Position numbers and translations under genes: made by a program. From Candidatus Mycolicibacterium alkanivorans (GTDB taxonomy: Bacteria > Actinomycetota > Actinomycetes > Mycobacteriales > Mycobacteriaceae), in assembly GCF_022760805.1 (NCBI RefSeq), contig NZ_JAIVFL010000001.1, positions 1 to 64,000 on the forward strand: a stretch of DNA of 64,000 nt, written 5' to 3'. Positions 9,086-16,835 of the stretch are shown piece after piece; position 1 is the first letter of the stretch; each line of letters begins with the position of its first letter. The notes under the pieces were generated by a model. The model ran no database searches. It saw only the letters and a program-made list of their open reading frames with translations, and had not been told where the DNA came from.

Positions 9086-9637
9086 ATGCCTCGCGTGAGC
9101 GGCAGCCCGCGGCTGGGCATTCGCAGGGTTCGAACATTGCTGGTTACCAGTTTCAACAACGACGTTTCCCAGGAAGTCGTGCGGCGACTGCTCGACCACA
9201 CCAGCCACACTATGACCGCCCGATACGCCCGCCTGGCTGACACCACCATCCGTGCCCAGTGGGAACGCGCCCGCAAGATCGACATCCACGGCCATCCCGT
9301 CGACACCAGCGCCGACACGCTGATCGGCGACGCAGAGTGGATGAACCATAACCTCGCCCGCGCGAAAATGGCGCTGCCCAACGGCTATTGCGGACTGCCA
9401 CTGCAGAAGTCGTGCCCGCACGCCAACGCCTGTCTGACGTGCCCTGTATTCATTACCACTCCCGATTTCTTGCCCCAACACCACACTCAGCGCACCCAGA
9501 CCCTGCAGTTGATCACCGCCGCCGAAGCCCGCGGCCAACAACGCCTGGCTGAATCCAACCGCACCGTGCTGGCCAATCTCGACACCATCATCACCACACT
9601 CGAAGCCGACCCGGAGGACGCAGAACATGCGCGCTGA
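9086..9637 (+). CDS. Stand-alone C-terminal catalytic piece of a Tn554 TnpB-like recombinase
   Basis: 183 residues. After ~20 unrelated residues it enters TSFNNDVSQEVVRRLLDHTSHTMTARYARLADTTIRAQWERARKI, the final part of a TnpB-type tyrosine recombinase with the last His and the nucleophilic Tyr. A Cys-containing tail typical of TnpB (LQKSCPHANACLTCPVFIT) follows. The Arg-I and HxxR boxes are missing. Its start lies 3 bp after the zinc-ribbon gene stop and its end overlaps the DUF6262 gene by 11 bp. Module B has the same arrangement, so this may be a retained split recombinase subunit rather than debris. Confidence 0.75.
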   Translation: MPRVSGSPRLGIRRVRTLLVTSFNNDVSQEVVRRLLDHTSHTMTARYARLADTTIRAQWERARKIDIHGHPVDTSADTLIGDAEWMNHNLARAKMALPNGYCGLPLQKSCPHANACLTCPVFITTPDFLPQHHTQRTQTLQLITAAEARGQQRLAESNRTVLANLDTIITTLEADPEDAEHAR

Positions 9638-10046
9638 CAACAGCTCTCACCTTGCTGCCGCGGCCAAACAGCGCCACGAACAGACCCGCGCCAAAGCGAT
9701 CGCCGCCCTACACGACCTCGACCAGGCCGGAGCCGCGATCAGCTTCCAAGCCGTAGCCGACCGCGCCGATGTTTCACGCTCCTGGCTCTACACCCAAACC
9801 GACCTCAAAGACGAAATCCGCAGGATCCGTGCTCGGCGCCAACCCACGCCCGGCCGCCTCACGCGCTCACCCCAACCCGCCAGCGACGCATCACTGCGGC
9901 AACGACTTACCCTCGCTCACCAACGGATCCGCGAACTCGATGAGGATAACCATCGACTCCGCAGTCAAATAGCCCATCTCCACGGCCAAATCCGCACCAG
10001 CCGCACCACTCCGTCGAAGACACTGTCCACGACACAAACACCGTAG
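9627..10046 (+). CDS. DUF6262 / Tn554 TnpC-like protein
   Basis: 139 residues with an N-terminal HTH-like segment (AISFQAVADRADVSRSWLYTQTDLKDEIRRIR) and a C-terminal coiled coil (RLTLAHQRIRELDEDNHRLRSQIAHLHGQI). This is the architecture of the third gene of Tn554-type transposons, which influences the orientation and frequency of transposition. The ATG overlaps the 3' end of the TnpB piece. Confidence 0.8.
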   Translation: MRADNSSHLAAAAKQRHEQTRAKAIAALHDLDQAGAAISFQAVADRADVSRSWLYTQTDLKDEIRRIRARRQPTPGRLTRSPQPASDASLRQRLTLAHQRIRELDEDNHRLRSQIAHLHGQIRTSRTTPSKTLSTTQTP

Positions 10047-10084
10047 TCACACCGCAATCCGCTGGCACCGGCTGAAGATAAAGC

Positions 10085-10334
10085 GCGTTTCCTCAAGCTC
10101 ACGGTTCTTGCGTTTGAGTTCACGCAATTCTCGCGCGGTATCGGTAGGGATCCCATCACGCTGGCCGGCGTCCACCCGAGCCTGGGCCACCCAGCGGCGC
10201 AGCGTCTCGGTGGACACGCTCAACCGCTTGGCCACCGCGGTGATGCAGGCCCATTCCGAGGTGTACTCATCGACATGGTCAATAACCAGTCGGACCGCCT
10301 TGACCTTGAACTTCTCGTCGTACTTCTTCGCCAT
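10085..10334 (-). pseudogene. IS3-family OrfA fragment
   Basis: Starting at ATG 10334 (MAKKYDEKFKVKAVRLVIDH) it shows the IS3 OrfA HTH (ACITAVAKRLSVSTETLRRWVAQARVDAG) and the leucine-zipper start (ELRELKRKNRELEE). It breaks near 10085 and continues in unrelated sequence to a stop at 10047. It could be the missing 5' part of the IS3 element seen at 3822-4262 or of another copy. Confidence 0.8.
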
Positions 10335-10405
10335 GATGTGAACAACCTTCCCTCGAAAGAAGGTGTGCACGAAACCCGGGGTGATTCACGCAGGGTATTC
10401 AGCCA

Positions 10406-10921
10406 TCAGAGGCTGGCCAGATATTTCACAAGGTCGTCAGAACACATTCCAGAGCTGTCGCAAATTTGTTGGCACCTCCGAGCGTTGGCCTCACACCAAG
10501 GTGCCTTGCCGTTTTTTGTTGCTTTCGCGAAATCGTCGCTGATAGACGTCGACTTGATATCGATAGCCTTTGCCTTTTGTCCCTCAGGCGTCATTACCGA
10601 GTTGCCCGGTTTGCCCGCTTGCGCTACCGCACGGTTGCAGTTGAGGTCCAACATCCACGTGCCCCGATGCGCAGTACGGCCCGAAGAGTCGAGAGTGAAC
10701 GATTTATAAGCGTTTGTCACGACGCAGTCGTCAGTCGGCAGTTGGCTACCGATTACTGTCGCGATAGCCGGCGTTTGACCCTTGCTCTGCATAATCCCGA
10801 CGGCTTTCGCGTAGGTCATACCATAATAAGGCGGCGACGCGGCGGCTGCGCCCGTGCCGAAAACACCCGCGACCAGTACTCCGGCCACCCCGACGCCCAC
10901 ACCGATGACGGACTGCCTCAT
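10406..10921 (-). CDS. Secreted mycobacterial hypothetical protein
   Basis: 171 residues starting with a signal peptide (MRQSVIGVGVGVAGVLVAGVFGTGAAAA, predicted cleavage after AAA-S). The mature part (YYGMTYAKAVGIMQSKGQTPAIATVIGSQLPTDDCVV) resembles the PASTA-like repeats of small exported mycobacterial proteins, and there are paired cysteines (DDCVV, DLNCN, WCEANARRCQQICDSSGMCSDD) that could form disulfides. It lies between the convergent recombinase modules and is one of the few non-mobile genes in this stretch. Function unknown. Confidence 0.75.
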   Translation of the reverse strand: MRQSVIGVGVGVAGVLVAGVFGTGAAAASPPYYGMTYAKAVGIMQSKGQTPAIATVIGSQLPTDDCVVTNAYKSFTLDSSGRTAHRGTWMLDLNCNRAVAQAGKPGNSVMTPEGQKAKAIDIKSTSISDDFAKATKNGKAPWCEANARRCQQICDSSGMCSDDLVKYLASL

Positions 10922-11404
10922 GGTCCCCCTTGCCCGATGACTTACTGCCGGTTCGAACCGACTCGCTCCGGAGCCTACCTGGCCTACCTCGCTTAGTCGA
11001 CGCGCCAGACGACATGCCTGCGCGGGGGAACTTGAATGTCACCGGTATACACAGATATATCGATATGTTGATATATTGCGGTTCTCCCGTCGGTCGGCGG
11101 TCGGATGACAGCGTGCCGCACCACGTTTCCGGGTAGGCGTGACTCGCGACGCTGCTCGCCGAGCTGGTGCACAGGATCCGACCCAAAACTGGCTCTTCGC
11201 GGTTGAGGGTGTAGAGGTGGTCGGCGCGTCGTTACCGGGGTAGGGGTCGAGGTCTCCCGATGATGAAGGTTCCTACACGCCTCATCTGGGAGACCTCGAC
11301 GTGCCTGACGCTACCTTCGCTTGCCCTGATCGAGGTGCCTCACATAAATGTGAGCGCGAAGCGGTTGTTGGTGCCTCACGCTTTGTGAGCGCGTGGGGCT
11401 TGCG
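10922..11404. other. Intergenic region with short palindromes and IS-end debris
   Basis: No convincing gene. It contains an AT-rich palindromic patch (about 11054-11076, repeated gatat) upstream of the secreted-protein gene, a pair of gaggtctcc/ggagacctc inverted segments near 11250-11300, and two tandem hairpins with ctcac/gtgag arms near 11338-11390. The latter two look like termini of deleted IS elements. Confidence 0.4.
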
Positions 11405-11548
11405 TTACTTCGCTTTGGCCAATCGGTTGATTGACGGTTGCAATGCTTCCAGGTCGAGGTGACGGGCGGCGGCGAGGGTTTCGGTCTTGGCTTTGGCCAG
11501 GTCGAGTAGTTGCATCTGGATGGCGGTGATCTGCCGGGTTAGGTCCAA
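11405..11548 (-). CDS. Small ORF downstream of IS3 transposase remnant (hypothetical)
   Basis: A 47-codon frame from a TTG (or 34 codons from an internal ATG) reads LDLTRQITAIQMQLLDLAKAKTETLAAARHLDLEALQPSINRLAKAK and looks helical/coiled-coil. It directly follows the IS3 OrfB remnant and may be an accessory ORF or non-coding end of that IS. Weak evidence. Confidence 0.25.
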   Translation of the reverse strand: MDLTRQITAIQMQLLDLAKAKTETLAAARHLDLEALQPSINRLAKAK

Positions 11549-11578
11549 TGTGGTTCCCCCGAAATCGTGGAGGGTTTC

Positions 11579-11808
11579 CTATGCCGCTTCCGGCTTGGTC
11601 TTGGATTCCCTGATCTCGTAGTTGACGGGCGATAGCCCGTCTGCGGCGCTGTGCCGGCGTTGGTGGTTGTAGAAGGTGTAGCACCAGTCGATAACCACGG
11701 CCTGCGCATGGATTGTATCACGGAACCGATTGCGGGACAGCACTTCCCATTCTAGCGAGGCGAAAAACGCCTCCGCGGCAGCATTGTCGAAGCATTGACC
11801 AGCTAATC
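11579..11808 (-). pseudogene. IS3-family OrfB, C-terminal fragment
   Basis: The fragment AGQCFDNAAAEAFFASLEWEVLSRNRF…VVIDWCYTFYNHQRRHSAADGLSPVNYE is the last ~75 residues of an IS3-type integrase, with the catalytic Glu in the FFASLEWE segment. It joins the end of the DUF6262 gene of module B near 11810. Confidence 0.8.
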
Positions 11809-11955
11809 GGGGCCGATGGATCGCCGCTGCCGGGTGGGATGGTTCATCGTCGGTGTGGTGATTGGGTGATCTTGCGGATTTGTTCTTCGTGGCGTTTGAC
11901 GACTTCGGCGAGGGCTTCGACGGCGGTGCGAAGGTGAACGAGTTCGGTGGCGAGG

Positions 11956-13330
11956 CAGGGCTCCGGCGTTGTTGATTAGCATGCCTGTGAGCTGGGGATA
12001 TGTGGATTCGTGAAGAGTTGCAGGGCGTTGTTGCTGCTGAATGCCGTTGTGCGGCAGGCTTCGGCAATGTTGGTGGCTCCGGCGAGGCGGTGCAGATTCA
12101 TGGCGGTGTTACGTAGAGCGGCCATGGTTTGGGGCGCGGTGCCGGTGCGCACGGTCGAGCGGTCCTCGTCGTAACTGACATCACGTACCCAGTGCACCGA
12201 ATTCTCGATGCCCCAGTGCCGGCGCAGCCAGGAGGCGATCAGCTTGGGTGGGGCCTGTTCGAACGCAACACTGCAGATGGCATAGACAGTCTCGATCGAG
12301 CGAACACCGGTGGCAGTCACGACCCGTTCACGGGTGACCTCGGCGATCTGCTTGGCGTAGGGAAACCCGATTCCGCGGGATGCGGTCAGTGTCTTGAGTG
12401 TTCGTGTTTCAATGCGGCCGTGACCGCGTTCGGACGGCTCGGCGAAGGTAACTGGCACCTGCGCCCACGGCATGGCCTTGATGCGGGCCAGCAGGCTGGG
12501 CTGATTCGACTTCACCGTCATCAGGTAGTGGGATTTCAGGGTGCTGCAGATCAGCTTGGCGGTCTTGGTCTGGGTATGCATTGCGTCGATGGTCACCAGG
12601 AGCCGGACGTGCCCAAACAGTCTGAGTAGCGCACGGACGCAGGGTATTTCGTTGCTCTTGTCCGCGACGGCGAGCTGCCCGAGCACCAGCCGGGCGTGAT
12701 GGGCGAACACCGACACCACATGGACCGCCGCCGCTCCGGCGCGGCGTGCTCCTCGCAACGTCTTGCCATCCAGCGCCACCACCAACAGCGCGTCGCCGGC
12801 GGCGGACTGCGCGACAGCCAGCGCGGTGAAGTATGCACCGAGGCGGCGGTCCAGGTCGGCGGCATCCAGACGCGACAGTACGGTCCGAAACGTCTTCTCG
12901 CTCGGGCGTCGATACCGAATACCCAACTGCGCGAGAACATCCTGCGGTGCACTCGCTGCCCACGTGGCGAACCCCGCGTAGGAGCGCATGCCGGCCGCCG
13001 TAGCCAGGATCGCCACCGCCAACAGCGCCATCAATGAGTACCTCACGCCACGTGCATCACGTGGATCAGGAACCTGCGCCAGCACGTCCAACAGCTCGGT
13101 GCGCAGCACACGGACGCGTTCGCCGGATTGCCAGCGAGCCAACGCCTCGGTGATCGAGTCCACGGGTGATACTGACAGGGCAGGCACGGGCAACTCCGAG
13201 TGATCGATGAGGTCTGAGCAACTCCATCGTCCTCGGACCGCCCGTGCCTGCCCACCAGCCTCGACGGCGTGTCACCGAATAACCATCAGCCCAGGTCACG
13301 GACCCGTAAATCAACAACGCCGGAGCCCTG
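11956..13330 (-). mobile_element. ISAs1-family insertion sequence, complete copy (1375 bp)
   Basis: Inverted repeats cagggctccggcgttgttga bound the element at 11956 and, complemented, at 13330. A 10-bp direct repeat ggtggcgagg lies on both sides (11946-11955 and 13331-13340), so the insertion is clean. The target is the module B DUF6262 gene. Confidence 0.95.
11976..13193 (-). CDS. ISAs1-family transposase
   Basis: 405 residues. The N-terminal DDE_Tnp_1-associated region reads VPDPRDARGVRYSLMALLAVAILATAAGMRSYAGFATWA. The catalytic segments are VVALDGKTLRGARRAG (first Asp), LLVTIDAMHTQTKTA (second Asp) and LRRHWGIENSVHWVRDVSYDEDRS (Glu), the hallmark motifs of ISAs1/IS4-superfamily enzymes. 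No disruption seen; a 3' fragment of a second copy lies at 37909-38512. Confidence 0.95.
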   Translation of the reverse strand: MPVPALSVSPVDSITEALARWQSGERVRVLRTELLDVLAQVPDPRDARGVRYSLMALLAVAILATAAGMRSYAGFATWAASAPQDVLAQLGIRYRRPSEKTFRTVLSRLDAADLDRRLGAYFTALAVAQSAAGDALLVVALDGKTLRGARRAGAAAVHVVSVFAHHARLVLGQLAVADKSNEIPCVRALLRLFGHVRLLVTIDAMHTQTKTAKLICSTLKSHYLMTVKSNQPSLLARIKAMPWAQVPVTFAEPSERGHGRIETRTLKTLTASRGIGFPYAKQIAEVTRERVVTATGVRSIETVYAICSVAFEQAPPKLIASWLRRHWGIENSVHWVRDVSYDEDRSTVRTGTAPQTMAALRNTAMNLHRLAGATNIAEACRTTAFSSNNALQLFTNPHIPSSQAC

Positions 13331-13527
13331 GGTGGCGAGGCCGGTCAAGGTCCGGGCGTCTGTTTGCCGGGTCCGGTGTTCGTCGACGATGGCACGTCGT
13401 TGCTGGTCGCGGTAGAGCGTTGCACGACCGATCTGGGCCTGTTCGGCGACGGCGGTGAAGGTGATCGGATAGCCCTTGGTGACGAACTCGGCGCAGACCC
13501 GCTCGACCCTGGCCAGGGTGCTTTCGT

Positions 13528-14055
13528 TCATGCGGTCTCCGTCTGGGCGATGAGCGCATCGAGTCTGGAGACGAGTTTGCGATGCCGTTCTGCTTCGTCA
13601 ATCCAGCCGCGTTGTTCTGCGTCCGCGGCCAGATCCTGTGCATCGATGCGTTGGGCTGCAAGGACTCCCAGGTGGGTGGAGTCGGTGTGAAAACTGGGGC
13701 AGTTCTCGCAGATGTTGGCATAGGGGCATGAACCTTGCGCAGGTGCGCGCAGGCAGTAGCCACCGGCGAGCCGTGATTTGACCGCCGGCGCGTCCTTCCA
13801 TCGGGCGCCGGTGACATCGGTGATCGGCAGCTGGGGCCCGGTGGTGGGCAACGGTCCGATGTGGCTTTTCGCCAGGTCCGGGGCGCGTTCGTATTCGGTG
13901 CGCACGGTGTGGTCGAAGAGGTGGGCGTAGCGCAGGCTCATCTGGGTGGAGACGTGTCCGAGCAGGGCCATCAACGCCTGCAGCGACACTCCGGCGTTGA
14001 AACTGGTGAACGGCGTTGATCGTCTATGTCGAATACCGGTGAGGGAGCGTCTCAT
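13528..14055 (-). CDS. Module B TnpB C-terminal catalytic piece
   Basis: 175 residues starting MRRSLTGIRHRRSTPF, then TSFNAGVSLQALMALLGHVSTQMSLRYAHLFDHTVRTEYERA with the final His and Tyr of a tyrosine recombinase, and the Cys-rich TnpB tail (APAQGSCPYANICENCPSF). As in module A, its ATG overlaps the stop of the zinc-ribbon gene (ATGA at 14052-14055) and its own end overlaps the DUF6262 start. Similarity to the module A counterpart is low outside the motifs. Confidence 0.75.
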   Translation of the reverse strand: MRRSLTGIRHRRSTPFTSFNAGVSLQALMALLGHVSTQMSLRYAHLFDHTVRTEYERAPDLAKSHIGPLPTTGPQLPITDVTGARWKDAPAVKSRLAGGYCLRAPAQGSCPYANICENCPSFHTDSTHLGVLAAQRIDAQDLAADAEQRGWIDEAERHRKLVSRLDALIAQTETA

Positions 14056-15739
14056 CGCACCTTCTCGAAGGAGTTGGGCGCGGTCTGGGCGCGCGTTCGG
14101 GCGATCTCGGCGGAATAGTGGGACCAGTCGCCCCCGGCTGCGTGTGCCCAGTCGGCGGCGGTGGTGGTGTGGATGCCGAGCAGGTCGGCCAGCACTGCCG
14201 CGGGGACGGTGCTGGCGAGTTACAACATTGCGGCGCGCCGGCCAGTTTGGCAGTCAATTCCAAGTTGGGCGAGGCGTTGACCCAGTCGTGCCGGGGTGAT
14301 CGGTCGACTAGGGAGGTGTCCGGGGAACAGCCAGTTGCTGTCGGGGGGCGCGGCGATGCTGGTGTGTCGGCGGGGTGCATCGAGGTGGGCGCGCACGAAT
14401 CCGGCTAGAGGCTCGGCGACTTCGACGTCGCCGGTTCCGAATCGGATCGATAGGTTGTCGCCGCGGTCGTGCACCTGGCTGCGTGTCATTGCCGCGATAC
14501 GGGATAGCTGTTGGCCGTAGAGCAGCACGAAGCTGCCGGCGACCCGATCGACGGTGACGATGTCGGGGTCATGCAGCAGCCGCTGGGCGAGCCTCCAATA
14601 GTCCTGCTCGCTGAGGGCAGGTCCTTCGCGGTGGGCGGCATCCGCCAGGGTCAATGGTGGGGCGAGCTTGCGGGCAGCAGTCCAGCCGAGGAAGTCGGCG
14701 ATTTCACGGCGCAGCGTAGGTGGGCCGGTCAGCAGCCACTGGTCGATGTCGGCTTGTCGGAGCTGGCTGAGCTGGACGGCGTTGTCGCGCAACCACTCCA
14801 GCAGCGCGATCGCAGCCCGCAGGCGCAGGGCCGCATGTCCGGTGGCCGCGGTCGAGGTGGGTCGGGTACGGGCGCGTCGACGGGCACGGTGCAGGATCCG
14901 CCAAGTGGCATAGGCGGTCAGCGTGCGCCGGTCCTCTCCGACGGGGACCCGCTCGAGCAGGTCCGCAACTTTCCGCTCGAGCCTGGCCAGCGGTTCGTCG
15001 CGCGGTGGTGTGGTAGGACGTCGTGAGCAACGAGTACGGCGCGCAGATAGTCGGCGGCTCGTCGGGTCGGGTGCGCATCGAGGGCTTCGTGGGTCAGCGC
15101 GACGTCGCCGCGCGCGAGCGCGGCTAGGATCGCAGCCCCCGCTCCCTTACGCAGCCAGTTCAGCGCGGTCCGTGGGGCGCTGGTCGCCACGATGGCGTCG
15201 CGCACCGCGGCGAGCGTGCTGGGCACGATGCCGCTGGAGTCGGCGAGCAGCTCGTCGGTGCGCCGCTCCAGCGTGCATCGGGCGCAGTAGCCGCGGATGT
15301 AGAGCTTGTCTTCCACACCGCAGCCGGTGCAGACGTGCCCGGCGGGTCCGGCGCCCGAACACGCGGCGCAGGTATTTGCGCCCGGCCCGGGCGGGGCGAC
15401 CAGACGCCGGTGGCGCCCGCAGAGGGTGCACGTGCCGGCCCGACGCAGCGCGGCGGTGTAGCACGGGTCGCAGATCGGGCCCTCGGGCCAGCGCGCGGCT
15501 GCGGGCCGAGTACCGCCGCAGTGGGCGCACTGGCTGGTCCGGCGTGGCCGGCAGCGACTACATATCGGCCGCCCGGCTGCGACTCCGCTGCAAGGGCGTT
15601 CGTCGCCGCAGACCGAGCAGGCCGCGGTCGGCGGCCGCCAGCAGGTCGAGCAGATGTCGGGCCCATCTGGGCCGGCGCGCCGGGAGATTGGTCGCACCCG
15701 CCCGCACCGGCCACAGAGCCGGGCGGCGCCCGCGTTCAC
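14052..15739 (-). pseudogene. Module B zinc-ribbon/pseudo-recombinase, frameshifted with a premature stop
   Basis: The GTG start at 15739 overlaps the XRE stop (GTGA). It has ten CxxC motifs against sixteen in module A and lacks the first ~145 residues of that homologue. The frame is lost at ~15010 (after VAHDVLPH) and resumes in another frame as RDEPLARLERKVADLLERV. A TAA near 14225 interrupts GRRAAML/LASTVPAAVLADLLGIH. The remaining C-terminus reads through to TGA 14052. As in module A, the HxxR and catalytic Tyr are not conserved. Confidence 0.8.
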
Positions 15740-16086
15740 CGCGGGTCCTCAGGGTCAGAGATGATGCGGGCGCGTTTGGGTCGCAACTCACGCGGAACCG
15801 ACTGTGCCGTAGTCGTTTTCGCTCCGGCAGCGCGTTTGGCACCAGACTTGGATTCGACCACCGGCTCGATCAGATCCGACGGCGTGCACTCGAGGATGTC
15901 ACACAACGCGGCCAACGTGTGCAGCGACAACCGTTCCGGCGTGCCCGCCGCCAGCCGGTAGACCTGCTCGCGCGAGATCACGACGCCCCGTTCAGCCAGC
16001 AGCGGGCCCAACTCCGTAGTGGCGAACATGCCCCGCTCGGCCATCCGCAGCCGTAGATGCCAGCGATAGCCCACGACCCTGCTCAT
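15736..16086 (-). CDS. Module B XRE-type helix-turn-helix protein
   Basis: 116 residues, MSRVVGYRWHLRLRMAERGMFATTELGPLLAERGVVISREQVYRLAAGTPERLSLHTLAALCDILECTPSDLIEP, then a basic tail. It is closely related to the module A protein. Its start region is duplicated on the far side of the HEPN gene (see repeat at 16072). Confidence 0.85.
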   Translation of the reverse strand: MSRVVGYRWHLRLRMAERGMFATTELGPLLAERGVVISREQVYRLAAGTPERLSLHTLAALCDILECTPSDLIEPVVESKSGAKRAAGAKTTTAQSVPRELRPKRARIISDPEDPR

Positions 16087-16835
16087 CGCGAGTCCCTCTG
16101 CGGTACAGAATCTTTCACCATGGATTCGCCCCAGTGCTGGTGGTAATCACCTCAGCAACTCGCGTCTCGGTGCGGGTAGTGAGCCGCTTGACGTGGTTGT
16201 AGTATTCGTTGACCTTCAGCTTCGTCACGCTGGTAGCTGCTGATCCCCGATGAGCTATTTCGCCTCGGAGTGTCACGAACGCGTCGAGCTTCTTTGCGGC
16301 AGCGTCAGCCCTCATGCCCGGCCAGTACCAAGCCTTCGCGACGTTCTCAACGCCGACCGCGCTCTTGAAGAGATCGTTGATCTGGGCGGTCTTCGGTGTG
16401 TTCAGCTTTCTGTTCCGCTCCGCCTGCAGCTTTGCGAGTCGGGACGACAAGACTGTGCGCCAGCCGTTTTCAGCCAGTCGCCATACGGCCAACTCATGCG
16501 GGTCGGTCTTGAGTTCTTGAGCAACCAGTTTCCGAAGCTCCGATGGCAGACCGTTTGCCGTTGTCGAATGCTTGACGAGATGGTCGAGCGCCTCCGCAGC
16601 GAGATCTTCGCAAAAGGCCTCCCAGAACGCCGTGAGCAGCACGAAAGCGGACTTGTGGAGCGCCTCGACCTGCCACTTCCGACCGCGACCTTCAGGGGTG
16701 ATATCGCCGTGGATCTCAAGGAGACGGTCGATGTCCCCGCAGTTCTCTATGAACGCCGTTTGGGCCTGGCTGGTCATCTCACCGTCCCTCTACTCTCGCC
16801 TGTATCACGACCCGGCTCATGGCAAGTTCCCTTGC
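16072..16835. repeat. Imperfect 30-bp direct repeat flanking the HEPN cargo gene
   Basis: 16072-16101 (spanning the XRE start codon) and 16806-16835 (spanning the recombinase stop) agree at 24 of 30 positions. The second copy preserves an ATGA in which the recombinase TGA overlaps a vestigial XRE ATG (16817-16820). The 734-bp spacing contains exactly the cargo gene, as expected if cargo was inserted at the original overlapping junction. Confidence 0.7.
16115..16777 (-). CDS. HEPN-domain protein (RiboL-PSP-HEPN-like), cargo of module B
   Basis: 220 residues, all-helical in appearance. An N-terminal segment (VEALHKSAFVLLTAFWEAFCEDLAAEALDHLV) is followed by a C-terminal LRGEIAHRG containing the R-x4-H signature (R171, H176) of catalytically active HEPN ribonucleases. 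Such proteins occur as toxins and in anti-phage systems. No obvious antitoxin gene sits beside it; the adjacent XRE protein might take that role, but its module A homologue exists without any HEPN partner. It has no counterpart in module A, where the recombinase and XRE genes overlap directly. Confidence 0.75.
   Translation of the reverse strand: MTSQAQTAFIENCGDIDRLLEIHGDITPEGRGRKWQVEALHKSAFVLLTAFWEAFCEDLAAEALDHLVKHSTTANGLPSELRKLVAQELKTDPHELAVWRLAENGWRTVLSSRLAKLQAERNRKLNTPKTAQINDLFKSAVGVENVAKAWYWPGMRADAAAKKLDAFVTLRGEIAHRGSAATSVTKLKVNEYYNHVKRLTTRTETRVAEVITTSTGANPW

Larger units (their letters stand above)
5331..10046 (+). mobile_element. Recombinase module A (five co-directional genes)
   Basis: The module contains a tyrosine recombinase, an XRE HTH protein, a zinc-ribbon pseudo-recombinase, a TnpB C-terminal piece and a DUF6262 protein, with GTGA or near-contiguous junctions, so probably one transcription unit. 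The left end is conserved with module B (HTYAT-L--RGIASDAS coding segment plus a palindromic site). At the right, both modules pass into TnpB-type TSFN coding sequence. Exact termini are uncertain. Confidence 0.65.
11844..13531 (-). pseudogene. Module B DUF6262/TnpC-like gene, split by ISAs1
   Basis: The N-terminal part (13531 to 13331) reads MNESTLARVERVCAEFVTKGYPITFTAVAEQAQIGRATLYRD…RTLTGLA. Removing the IS and one 10-bp target copy rejoins it in frame with ELVHLRTAVEALAEVVKRHEEQIRKIT (11945 to 11844), giving a 100-residue protein with HTH plus coiled coil like the module A homologue. Its ATG overlaps the end of the TnpB piece (13528-13531). Confidence 0.8.

Noticed and set aside
7003..9240. 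A 745-codon open frame overlapping the zinc-ribbon gene
   Set aside because: Arg/Pro-rich translation without motifs; it is the +2 shadow of the high-GC zinc-ribbon gene, which has CxxC motifs and proper gene junctions.
16115..16777. Calling the HEPN gene plus XRE gene a HEPN/MNT or other named TA system
   Set aside because: No MNT nucleotidyltransferase is present, and the XRE protein belongs to the module (it exists without HEPN in module A).
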